From JAENVT01 sp031412355 (GTDB lineage: Bacteria; Actinomycetota; Acidimicrobiia; Acidimicrobiales; Ilumatobacteraceae), in contig JANOCR010000189.1 of the NCBI GenBank assembly GCA_031412355.1, forward strand, positions 1-9,881: a stretch of DNA of 9,881 nt, written 5' to 3'. The translations under genes and the position numbers were made by a program. Positions within the stretch are counted from its first letter, which is position 1; the number at the start of each line of letters is the position of its first letter. Below, piece by piece: positions 1 through 5,746 of this stretch. The notes beneath the pieces were generated by a model. It searched no databases. It worked only from the letters and a program-made list of their open reading frames with translations, and had not been told where the DNA came from.

Positions 1-7
1 GCCCTTC

Positions 8-559
8 CTAGTTCATCGACAGGTCGTCGGGAGCGTTGGCCAGCCACGCGACGCGACCACGTTGACGGCGCAGCACGTCTCGCCACAGTTCGGTGGGAGC
101 GTCGTTGAAGACGTCGTCGCGCGTTGCGTCGAACACCATCCAGGCGCCGGCCGCCAGTTCTCCGTCGAGTTGCCCGGCGGCCCAACCGGCATAGCCGCGG
201 AACATCCGCACACGCCCTACCTCGTCGGCCACGTCGATGGGATCGCGGGCCAAGTCGACGCTGCCGAGATCGGGCAGGATCGCGCTCCACGCGTCTTCTC
301 GCGGGCCGCTCAACTCGGCGATTGCTATCAGGGCATCGAACTGAACGGGCCCTCCGTTGAACACGACGGCCGGCGGCGCCGACAGATCCATCCACAGGTC
401 GAGGCCGTCAATCGAGTTTTCGTCAGTAGGGTGGTTGAGCACGACGCCGACTGCGCCGTCCGCACTGTGCTCCATCATGTAGACCACCGACCGGTCGAAG
501 TTGGGGTCATCGAGTGGCGGTGTGGCCAGCAACAACATGCCCCTCGTGGTCGCGTACAT
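8..559 (-). CDS. YqgE/AlgH family protein (UPF0301)
   Basis: This encodes a 183-residue protein of the YqgE/AlgH (UPF0301) family, a widespread bacterial family of unsettled biochemical function; the AlgH name comes from a link to alginate regulation in Pseudomonas. The family hallmarks are visible in order: an N-terminal GMLLLATPPLDDPNFDRSVV block, then EHSADGAVGVVLNHPTD, FNGGPVQFDALIAI near the middle, and GYAGWAAGQLDGELAAGAW near residues 125-145. Length is typical for the family. I chose the ATG at 559 because the family block begins a few residues later and a weak GGTGG (570-574) lies 10 nt upstream; a GTG at 568 would add three residues. The reading frame stays open upstream to 1294, but that part is antisense to the DUF4230 gene and shows no family similarity. 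It is divergently transcribed from the DUF4230 gene. No signal peptide is seen, so it is probably cytoplasmic. The family call is secure; the cellular role is not. Confidence 0.93.
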   Translation of the reverse strand: MYATTRGMLLLATPPLDDPNFDRSVVYMMEHSADGAVGVVLNHPTDENSIDGLDLWMDLSAPPAVVFNGGPVQFDALIAIAELSGPREDAWSAILPDLGSVDLARDPIDVADEVGRVRMFRGYAGWAAGQLDGELAAGAWMVFDATRDDVFNDAPTELWRDVLRRQRGRVAWLANAPDDLSMN

Positions 560-566
560 GGAATTC

Positions 567-584
567 ACGCCACCATTCTGGCGT
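567..584. repeat. Inverted repeat at the start of the yqgE-like gene
   Basis: ACGCCAccattcTGGCGT is a perfect 6-bp inverted repeat with a 6-nt spacer. It lies in the divergent intergenic region, just upstream of the minus-strand ATG at 559, and overlaps that gene's likely ribosome-binding site. It could be an operator half-site pair or a 5' UTR hairpin that masks the ribosome-binding site. Six-bp dyads arise by chance fairly often, so function is inferred only from position. Confidence 0.4.
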
Positions 585-598
585 TGAGACACGGTGAT

Positions 599-617
599 CG
601 GTTCGCCTCTCGAACCG
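599..617. promoter_or_regulatory. 19-bp palindrome in the divergent promoter region
   Basis: CGGTTCGcctctCGAACCG has two perfect 7-bp arms around a 5-nt spacer. It ends 2 nt before the AAGGAG ribosome-binding site of the plus-strand DUF4230 gene and lies between two divergently transcribed genes. That is a usual place for a transcription-factor operator controlling both directions; as RNA it would form a hairpin directly before the ribosome-binding site. No regulator gene is adjacent that would identify the binder. Confidence 0.5.
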
Positions 618-619
618 GT

Positions 620-625
620 AAGGAG
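620..625 (+). promoter_or_regulatory. Ribosome-binding site of the DUF4230 gene
   Basis: AAGGAG is one of the few strong Shine-Dalgarno sequences in this window. It lies 12 nt before the ATG at 638, a slightly long but workable spacing, and it selects that start out of a reading frame that is open from 62. Confidence 0.7.
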
Positions 626-637
626 AACAAATCCCAG

Positions 638-1270
638 ATGTTCAAGAAGTTCGTTGGTTCGCTTGCGCTGGTGGCCGCCCTGATCGTGGCGGGCGTCGTC
701 GGCTTCCGTTTGCTCGACTCGCCGTTCACGACGGTGACCAAAGACCACTCGCCCCCGCCGGTGTTGCTCGAACTCCGTGATCTGGCCGATTTCCACGCAG
801 CGCAGGCCCAGTTCGAAGTGACCCTTGATCTCGAAAAGGACGTGAAGTACGTGCCCAGCGCTATCGCCGGCGAGCGCGTGCAGTTCCTCGGTATCGGCAC
901 TGTCGACGCTGTGGTCGACTTCAATTCCCTCGGCGCCGGCGCAGTGAAGATCAGCGACGACGCCAAGTCCGTGATCATCACCCTGCCCAGCGCATACGCC
1001 ATGGAGCCCGTGCTGGACCATGAGCAGAGCCATGTGATGAACCGCGACCGCGGGCTGTTGAACAGGCTCGGGGGCATCTTCAACGACAACCCGACCAGCG
1101 AAGCGAGCCTGTACGAAGCTGCGATGGACAAGATGGCCGACTCCGCCCGTCAGACGGACCTCATCAACCGGGCTCACGAGCACACCACCGTCGTCCTGAC
1201 GGCCATGATGAAGTCCATGGGATTCGAGCAGATCGACATCTTCTTCCAGCAGTCGACCGCATCGGTCTGA
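638..1270 (+). CDS. Membrane-anchored DUF4230 domain protein
   Basis: This encodes a 210-residue protein. Residues 1-3 are short and basic-leading (MFKK), followed by one hydrophobic segment at about 5-26 (FVGSLALVAALIVAGVVGFRLL). This is either an uncleaved signal anchor or a signal peptide without an obvious cleavage motif, so most of the protein should lie outside the cytoplasm. The rest matches my recollection of DUF4230: an early PPPVLLELRDLADFHAAQAQFEV block, a central FLGIGTVDAVVDFNSLG strand region, VIITLPSAY, then a charged stretch with MNRDRGLLNRLGGIF and a C-terminal helix with conserved small residues. The function of this family is unknown. The frame is open upstream to 62, but that part is antisense to the yqgE-like gene, and the AAGGAG site at 620 supports the start at 638. 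The gene ends 55 bp before argC with no terminator hairpin between, although argC has its own promoter. Confidence 0.85.
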   Translation: MFKKFVGSLALVAALIVAGVVGFRLLDSPFTTVTKDHSPPPVLLELRDLADFHAAQAQFEVTLDLEKDVKYVPSAIAGERVQFLGIGTVDAVVDFNSLGAGAVKISDDAKSVIITLPSAYAMEPVLDHEQSHVMNRDRGLLNRLGGIFNDNPTSEASLYEAAMDKMADSARQTDLINRAHEHTTVVLTAMMKSMGFEQIDIFFQQSTASV

Positions 1271-1287
1271 TCCGACGACCCAAACTT

Positions 1288-1305
1288 TTTGCATGGTTAT
1301 GCGTC
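1288..1305. promoter_or_regulatory. ARG box 1 (candidate ArgR operator)
   Basis: The 18-bp element TTTGCATGGTTATGCGTC carries the half-sites TGCAT and ATGCG around a 4-bp spacer; GCAT-ggtt-ATGC (1291-1302) is a perfect palindrome. Known ARG boxes are 18-bp palindromes with TGAAT- or TGCAT-like half-sites around a 4-bp centre, so the geometry fits. It covers the candidate -35 of argC, and ArgR is encoded in the same operon. The ArgR-operator assignment is an inference from pattern and context. Confidence 0.72.
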
Positions 1306-1317
1306 AGTCTGTATGAT
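1289..1317 (+). promoter_or_regulatory. Candidate argC operon promoter
   Basis: A -10 hexamer TATGAT (1312-1317) matches TATAAT at five of six positions. A weaker -35 TTGCAT (1289-1294) lies exactly 17 bp upstream. The expected start of transcription, 6-9 nt after the -10, falls at about 1323-1326, on or beside the GTG start of argC. Two ARG-box-like palindromes cover the -35 and the -10, so bound ArgR would block RNA polymerase directly. This would drive the whole seven-gene cluster. Confidence 0.68.
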
Positions 1318-1325
1318 CATTCGCT
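1308..1325. promoter_or_regulatory. ARG box 2 (candidate ArgR operator)
   Basis: The 18-bp element has half-sites TGTAT (1310-1314) and ATTCG (1319-1323) around the spacer gatc. It is a weaker match than box 1, but its centre lies 20 bp from the box 1 centre, with 2 bp between the 18-bp boxes. Paired ARG boxes in Escherichia coli are separated by 2-3 bp, so that one ArgR hexamer contacts both on one face of the helix. It overlaps the -10 of argC. Confidence 0.58.
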
Positions 1326-2342
1326 GTGAAGCGGGTCGGTATTGTCGGCGCATCCGGTTACACCGGTGCAGAACTACTGCGGTTGTGCGCGCAACATCCT
1401 GAATTCGAGGTCGTCTACGCCACCGGCGACACCCAAGCAGGATCGCTTGCCAGCGTGCTCTACCCGAGCCTTGCCGCCCGCTACCCGGACCTCGTGTTCG
1501 ACGAGTTCGACCCGGCCAGGGCCGAGGGGCTCGACGTTGTCTTCCTGGGCCTGCCCCACGAGGCATCGATGGGTCTGGCGCCGCAACTGCACGGCAAGGT
1601 CGGCTGCCTGGTCGACTTGTCCGCGGCATTCCGACTGAAGGACGCCTCGCTGTATCCGACGTGGTACGGATTCACCCACGATCAGCCCGGGCTGCTGGCA
1701 GCGGCGGTGTTCGGCCTGCCCGAACTGCACCGCGAAGACCTCAAACAGGCGACGTTGATCGCAACGCCCGGCTGCCACGTGACCGCGGCAACCCTGGCGT
1801 TGGCGCCCCTGGTCGAGGCCGGAGTGATCGATTCCGCCGGCGTGATCGTCAACTCGATCACCGGTGTCAGTGGCGCCGGCCGGTCGCTCAAGCACACCTC
1901 GATGTTCTGTACCGTCGACGAAGACGTCAGCGCCTACGGCCTGCTCGACCATCGGCACACACCCGAGATCGAGCAAGAAACCGGTGCCCAGGTGCTGTTC
2001 ACGCCACACCTTGCTCCGCTCAGCCGAGGGCTCCTTGCCACGTGCTATGCGAAGCCCAGCGCAAAGGTCACCACCGCTTCGCTGTTGGCCACGCTCGCCG
2101 GTCGGTATATCGGCGAGCCTTTCGTCGTCGTGCGCCCGGCCTCGCCATCGACCAAGGCAACGATGGGAAGCAATGTCGCCCACATCACGGCGCGCTTCGA
2201 CGAACGCACCAACACAGTCATCGCGATCTGTGCGATCGACAACCTCGCCAAGGGTGCCAGCGGCGGGGCGGTGCAAGCAGCCAACGTCGCCACCGGCCTC
2301 CCCGAGACGGCCGGTCTGAACAGTGTCGGTCTGTTCCCGTGA
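1326..2342 (+). CDS. argC: N-acetyl-gamma-glutamyl-phosphate reductase
   Basis: ArgC catalyses the NADPH-dependent reduction of N-acetylglutamyl phosphate to N-acetylglutamate semialdehyde, the third step of arginine synthesis, in the cytoplasm. The 338-residue product has the N-terminal nucleotide-binding motif GIVGASGYTGAELLRL, the active-site cysteine at about C150 in TPGCHVTA, GVSGAGRSLK, the conserved HRHTPEIEQE block with the catalytic histidine, and a C-terminal NLAKGASGGAVQAANV. Length is normal for the family. The residues after the cysteine are His-Val where most homologues have Tyr/Phe-Pro. The GTG start is set by alignment to the family N-terminus. No Shine-Dalgarno sequence precedes it, and the candidate promoter places transcription start almost at the GTG, suggesting a leaderless mRNA. 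Its stop overlaps the GTG start of argB by 4 nt (GTGA); argJ, usually next in actinobacteria, is not there. Confidence 0.97.
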   Translation: MKRVGIVGASGYTGAELLRLCAQHPEFEVVYATGDTQAGSLASVLYPSLAARYPDLVFDEFDPARAEGLDVVFLGLPHEASMGLAPQLHGKVGCLVDLSAAFRLKDASLYPTWYGFTHDQPGLLAAAVFGLPELHREDLKQATLIATPGCHVTAATLALAPLVEAGVIDSAGVIVNSITGVSGAGRSLKHTSMFCTVDEDVSAYGLLDHRHTPEIEQETGAQVLFTPHLAPLSRGLLATCYAKPSAKVTTASLLATLAGRYIGEPFVVVRPASPSTKATMGSNVAHITARFDERTNTVIAICAIDNLAKGASGGAVQAANVATGLPETAGLNSVGLFP

Positions 2343-3202
2343 CGACGACAGCGGCAGCCGACCGGGCGACGACGTTGGTCGAGGCGTTGCCGTACATCCG
2401 GCGGTTCGCCGACCAGGTGGTGGTCGTCAAGTACGGTGGCAATGCTCTGGCGGGGGCGTCCGACGACGACGCCCTGGCGCTGTTCGCCCAAGACATCGTG
2501 CTGATGCGCCAGGTCGGCATGCGTCCCGTGGTCGTGCATGGTGGCGGGCCACAGATCAGCGAGTTGTTGGGCCGGCTCGGCAAGCAGAGCGAGTTCCGCA
2601 ATGGCCTACGGGTGACCGACGGTGAGACCATCGACATCGTGCGGATGGTGTTGATCGGTCAGGTGAACCCGCAACTCGTCGCCGCCATCAACGTGCATGG
2701 GCCGCTCGCAGTCGGAGTTTCCGGTGAGGACGCTGGTCTGATTCGCGCCGCCGCGCGTCACGCCGATCTCGGCTTTGTGGGTGATGTCGAGTCGATCAAT
2801 CCGACCATCCTCAACGCGCTCCTCGACGACGAGTTCATACCAGTCGTGGCGACCATCGGCACCGACATCGACGGCCAGGCGTACAACATCAACGCCGACA
2901 CCGTCGCCGGCGCGATTGCCGAGGCTCTTGGTGCCGAGAAGCTGGTTTACCTCACCGATATCGAGGGTCTGAGGCGAACGATCGACGACCCGGCATCGTT
3001 GATCCGTCAGACGACTCCAGACGAACTCGATACGTTGATGGCCGACGGCACGATCGCAGGGGGAATGATCCCAAAGGTCGAGAGCTGTGTGCATGCCGTG
3101 CGGGGTGGTGTGCGCCGCGCGCACATCCTCGACGGGCGGATCGCCCACGTTTTGTTGCTGGAAATTTTCACTGACGAGGGGATAGGGACGATGGTGCAAT
3201 GA
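2339..3202 (+). CDS. argB: Acetylglutamate kinase
   Basis: ArgB phosphorylates N-acetylglutamate with ATP, the second and usually feedback-controlled step of arginine synthesis. The 287-residue product shows the amino-acid kinase motifs in order: VVVVKYGGNAL (K31), VHGGGPQI (67-72), GLRVTD, AVGVSGEDAGLI, NINADTVAGAIAEALGAEKL (from 183) and GGMIPKVE (K246). The roughly 25 residues before the first strand, including LVEALPYIRRF, match the N-terminal helix of arginine-inhibited hexameric enzymes, and the C-terminal FTDEGIGTMV fits the arginine-site region, so I infer feedback inhibition by arginine. The central hairpin region (about 135-150) is shorter than in the Pseudomonas enzyme. The GTG start at 2339 overlaps the argC stop as GTGA; no strong ribosome-binding site is seen, which points to translational coupling. 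The stop overlaps argD by 4 nt. Confidence 0.97.
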   Translation: MTTTAAADRATTLVEALPYIRRFADQVVVVKYGGNALAGASDDDALALFAQDIVLMRQVGMRPVVVHGGGPQISELLGRLGKQSEFRNGLRVTDGETIDIVRMVLIGQVNPQLVAAINVHGPLAVGVSGEDAGLIRAAARHADLGFVGDVESINPTILNALLDDEFIPVVATIGTDIDGQAYNINADTVAGAIAEALGAEKLVYLTDIEGLRRTIDDPASLIRQTTPDELDTLMADGTIAGGMIPKVESCVHAVRGGVRRAHILDGRIAHVLLLEIFTDEGIGTMVQ

Positions 3203-4389
3203 CTGCACACGCTTTCGACACGGCGGCAGCGCCGACGGTCTGCCCGTTCATGCCGGTGTTCGGTGCTCCACAGGTGATGTTCGTTCGTGGAAGCGGAACC
3301 GAACTGTGTGACGGCAACGGTAAGCGCTATCTCGATTTTCTCGGCGGGCTCGCAGTGATCGCCCTCGGTCATTCGAATCCGCGCATCACCGAAGTGATTT
3401 CGCGGCAGGCCGCAACCCTGATGCACGTCAGCAATCTCTTCGCGACCGACAGGGTGGCTGAAGCTGCGATCAAGATCGATGCGTTGCTCGCTGAGACCAC
3501 CGGCGTTGCCGGCCAGGTGTTCTTCTGTAACAGCGGCGCCGAGGCCAACGAGACGGCGCTCAAGTTGGCCCGCAAGTTCGGCGGCCGCGGCCGTCATGGC
3601 GTGGTCAGCGCCTTCGGCAGCTTTCACGGTCGCACGCTGGCGGCGCTGGCGGCCACGGGACAGCCGACGAAGCACGAGCCCTTCTTCCCGATGCCCGATG
3701 GGTTCCGCCACGTTGCGTACAACGACATTTCCGCACTCGAAGCGGCGATCGATCCGACCGTGGCCGCGGTGCTTCTCGAACCCGTGCAGGGCGAAGGCGG
3801 TGTCGTGCCCGCCGACGATCAGTACCTGCGTGACGTTCGCGCCTTGTGCGACGAGCGCGGGCTGTTGCTGATGCTCGACGAGATTCAGACCGGTTTCGGT
3901 CGGACCGGCGAGTGGTTCGGCTTCCAGCATTCGGGCGTGGTTCCCGACGTGGTGACGATGGCCAAGGCAATGGGCAACGGTTTTCCCGTCGGCGCGACCT
4001 GGGCCAAGCACGACGTGGCCGCAGTGTTTCAGCCAGGCGACCACGGCAGCACGTACAGCGGCACCGCGTTGGCAACAGCTGTTGTCAGTGCCGTCATCGA
4101 CGAGATGCGTCGCATCGACGCACCGGGACTGGCTGCCAAGCGCGGCGAGTACTTCACTGCGCGCCTCAGCGACGTCGCAGGGATTGCCAGCGTGCGCGGT
4201 CGCGGCTTGCTGCTCGCTGCCGAGTTGGCCGATGGCCGCGACGCGAAGACGGCGTACCTGGAGCTGCTCGACCGTGGTCTGGTGACAAACGCCGTGACCG
4301 CGACGTCGCTGCGGTTCGCCCCACCGCTGACCGTTACCGAGGCCGAGCTCGACGAGGCGGTCGCGATCATCGCCGACGTGTTGAAATGA
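3199..4389 (+). CDS. argD: Acetylornithine aminotransferase
   Basis: ArgD is a pyridoxal-phosphate class III aminotransferase. It converts N-acetylglutamate semialdehyde to N-acetylornithine with glutamate as amino donor; some homologues also serve lysine synthesis as succinyldiaminopimelate aminotransferase. The 396-residue protein has SGAEANETALKLAR (from S112), which binds the cofactor phosphate, FGSFHGRT, the cofactor aspartate D227 in LMLDEIQTGFGRTG, and the Schiff-base lysine K256 in VTMAKAMGNGFPVGA. HGSTYSGTALA and the C-terminal LRFAPPLTVTEAELDEA are also typical. Length is normal. The ATG overlaps the argB stop as ATGA, and an AGGGA about 10 nt upstream inside argB may act as ribosome-binding site. 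Other class III aminotransferases look similar, but the position between argB and argF makes ArgD the clear choice. Confidence 0.96.
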   Translation: MTAHAFDTAAAPTVCPFMPVFGAPQVMFVRGSGTELCDGNGKRYLDFLGGLAVIALGHSNPRITEVISRQAATLMHVSNLFATDRVAEAAIKIDALLAETTGVAGQVFFCNSGAEANETALKLARKFGGRGRHGVVSAFGSFHGRTLAALAATGQPTKHEPFFPMPDGFRHVAYNDISALEAAIDPTVAAVLLEPVQGEGGVVPADDQYLRDVRALCDERGLLLMLDEIQTGFGRTGEWFGFQHSGVVPDVVTMAKAMGNGFPVGATWAKHDVAAVFQPGDHGSTYSGTALATAVVSAVIDEMRRIDAPGLAAKRGEYFTARLSDVAGIASVRGRGLLLAAELADGRDAKTAYLELLDRGLVTNAVTATSLRFAPPLTVTEAELDEAVAIIADVLK

Positions 4390-5279
4390 GACACCTCCTC
4401 AATGTCACCGACCTCAATGCGGAAGAGCTCGTTCAGGTTCTGCATCTGGCCGAGCGAACCGATCTCCGGCCGGTTCTGGACGGGCTGGGTGTCGCCCTCA
4501 TCTTCGAGAAACCCAGCAACCGCACGCGCCAGTCGATGGAGATGGCGGTCGTTCAACTCGGTGGCCATCCGGTGTACACGCGTGGCGAAGAAGTGGGTTT
4601 CGACGTGCGCGAGTCGGTCGAAGATGTCACACAGGTCATGGCGGGATACCACGCGATGTTGGCGGCGCGAGTGTTCGACCACTCGGTGGTGCAACGGATG
4701 GCCGCGGTCAGCCCGGTACCGATCGTCAACATGCTCAGTGACCATTCGCACCCGCTGCAGGCCCTCGCCGACGTGCTGACCATGCAGCAGGTCCACGGGT
4801 CGCTGGACGCTCACACAGTGGCCTATGTGGGCGACTACAACAACGTCGCCCGATCACTCGCCGAGGCGACGCTGATGCTTGGAGCCGACGTAGTGCTGGG
4901 TTGTCCAGTTGGATATCACGCGCCCGATCACGAGCTCGAGCGGCTGAACGTGCTCGGTACCGGCCGCGTGCGTCAGGTCCATCGTGCCGACGATGCGGTT
5001 CGGGGGGCGCTTGCCGTGCACACCGACACGTGGACGTCGATGGGTCAGGAGGCGGAGAAAGACGACCGCAAGCAAGCGTTCGAGGGCTACACGGTGACCG
5101 AGCAGATGATGGCCGGCGCCGCGCCTGACGCCGGCTTCTACCACTGTCTGCCGGCCTACCGCGGCTACGAGGTCTCCGCTGACGTCATCGACGGGCCGCG
5201 AAGCCACGTCATCCGCCAATCGCACAACCGGCTGCACGCGGCGCGCGGCGCGCTTGCGTTCTTGATGGGAGTGCGTTGA
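4386..5279 (+). CDS. argF: Ornithine carbamoyltransferase
   Basis: ArgF transfers a carbamoyl group from carbamoyl phosphate to ornithine to give citrulline. The 297-residue protein has the carbamoyl-phosphate loop FEKPSNRTRQS (S44-N45-R46-T47-R48), SDHSHPLQALADVLT, the second-domain VAYVGDYNNVARSL, the ornithine-specific loop TWTSMGQE (SMG at 218-220), and HCLPAYRG (253-260). The SMG loop and HCLP argue for ornithine rather than acetylornithine or aspartate as substrate. N45 replaces the threonine of the common STRTR motif, and the protein is slightly short for the family. The ATG overlaps the argD stop as ATGA with no ribosome-binding site of its own, so translation probably depends on argD. 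Its stop overlaps the argR start by one nucleotide. Confidence 0.96.
   Translation: MRHLLNVTDLNAEELVQVLHLAERTDLRPVLDGLGVALIFEKPSNRTRQSMEMAVVQLGGHPVYTRGEEVGFDVRESVEDVTQVMAGYHAMLAARVFDHSVVQRMAAVSPVPIVNMLSDHSHPLQALADVLTMQQVHGSLDAHTVAYVGDYNNVARSLAEATLMLGADVVLGCPVGYHAPDHELERLNVLGTGRVRQVHRADDAVRGALAVHTDTWTSMGQEAEKDDRKQAFEGYTVTEQMMAGAAPDAGFYHCLPAYRGYEVSADVIDGPRSHVIRQSHNRLHAARGALAFLMGVR
5267..5271 (+). promoter_or_regulatory. Ribosome-binding site deciding the argR start
   Basis: GGGAG lies 7 nt before the ATG at 5279 but only 4 nt before the in-frame TTG at 5276. The spacing favours the ATG, which makes the argF-argR junction a TGATG stop/start overlap. Confidence 0.6.
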
Positions 5280-5746
5280 TGGCCAGCAAGGTGCAGCGAC
5301 AACAGGTGATCGGAAAGCTCATCGGCAAGCACGCGGTCACCAATCAACCACAGCTGGTCGACCTTCTGGCCGAGGAGGGAATCGCCGCCACGCAGGCAAC
5401 GGTGTCGCGCGATCTCGAGGATCTCGGCGCGGTAAAGGTGCGCGTGCCCGGTGGTGAGACTGTGTACGCCATTCCCGAGTACGAGCCGGCGCGCATCGCG
5501 CCGGAGGACCAACTTCGCCGGGTGATGGGTGAGTGGGTCGCCGAGGTCAAGGTGTCGGCCAATCTGGTCGTGCTGCGCACACCGCCCGGTTGCGCACATG
5601 TGGTTGCATCGGCCATCGACCGCTCGGGCATGAGTGGGCTGATCGGTACGGTTGCCGGCGACGACACATTGATGTGTGTCGCAGAAGAGTCGCTCGGTGG
5701 GCAAGCTCTGGCCGAGCACCTTCGCGAGCTGGCCGGTCTGTCGTGA
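5279..5746 (+). CDS. argR: Arginine repressor ArgR
   Basis: ArgR is a hexameric, arginine-dependent DNA-binding protein that represses arginine biosynthetic genes at ARG boxes. The 155-residue product has the expected two parts. The N-terminal winged helix-turn-helix contains QATVSRDLEDLGAVKV (recognition helix about 38-48). The C-terminal oligomerisation and arginine-binding domain contains TPPGCAHVVASAIDRSG and GTVAGDDTLM (from 123), whose paired aspartates contact arginine in the family. I chose the ATG at 5279, which overlaps the argF stop by one base and has GGGAG 7 nt upstream; a TTG at 5276 would add one residue. Because it lies inside the operon it probably regulates, and two ARG-box-like palindromes sit on the argC promoter, it likely controls its own synthesis. 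Its stop overlaps argH as GTGA. Confidence 0.96.
   Translation: MASKVQRQQVIGKLIGKHAVTNQPQLVDLLAEEGIAATQATVSRDLEDLGAVKVRVPGGETVYAIPEYEPARIAPEDQLRRVMGEWVAEVKVSANLVVLRTPPGCAHVVASAIDRSGMSGLIGTVAGDDTLMCVAEESLGGQALAEHLRELAGLS

Noticed and set aside
584..612. Promoter for the DUF4230 gene with -35 TTGAGA at 584-589
   Set aside because: The hexamer 17 bp downstream (CTCTCG) has no resemblance to a -10.
62..637. Plus-strand extension of the DUF4230 reading frame
   Set aside because: It is antisense to the YqgE-like gene, has no domain features, and would bury the hydrophobic N-terminal anchor at residue 193 onward.
560..1294. Minus-strand extension of the YqgE-like reading frame to 428 residues
   Set aside because: It is antisense to the DUF4230 gene, which has a signal anchor, a good ribosome-binding site and family similarity. 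The extension is His/Gly/Arg-rich and shows no family match, and YqgE proteins are about 180-200 residues.
1374..2276. Long minus-strand open frame inside argC
   Set aside because: It is a high-GC shadow frame with His/Arg/Gly-biased composition and no recognisable motif, fully covered by a well-supported argC.
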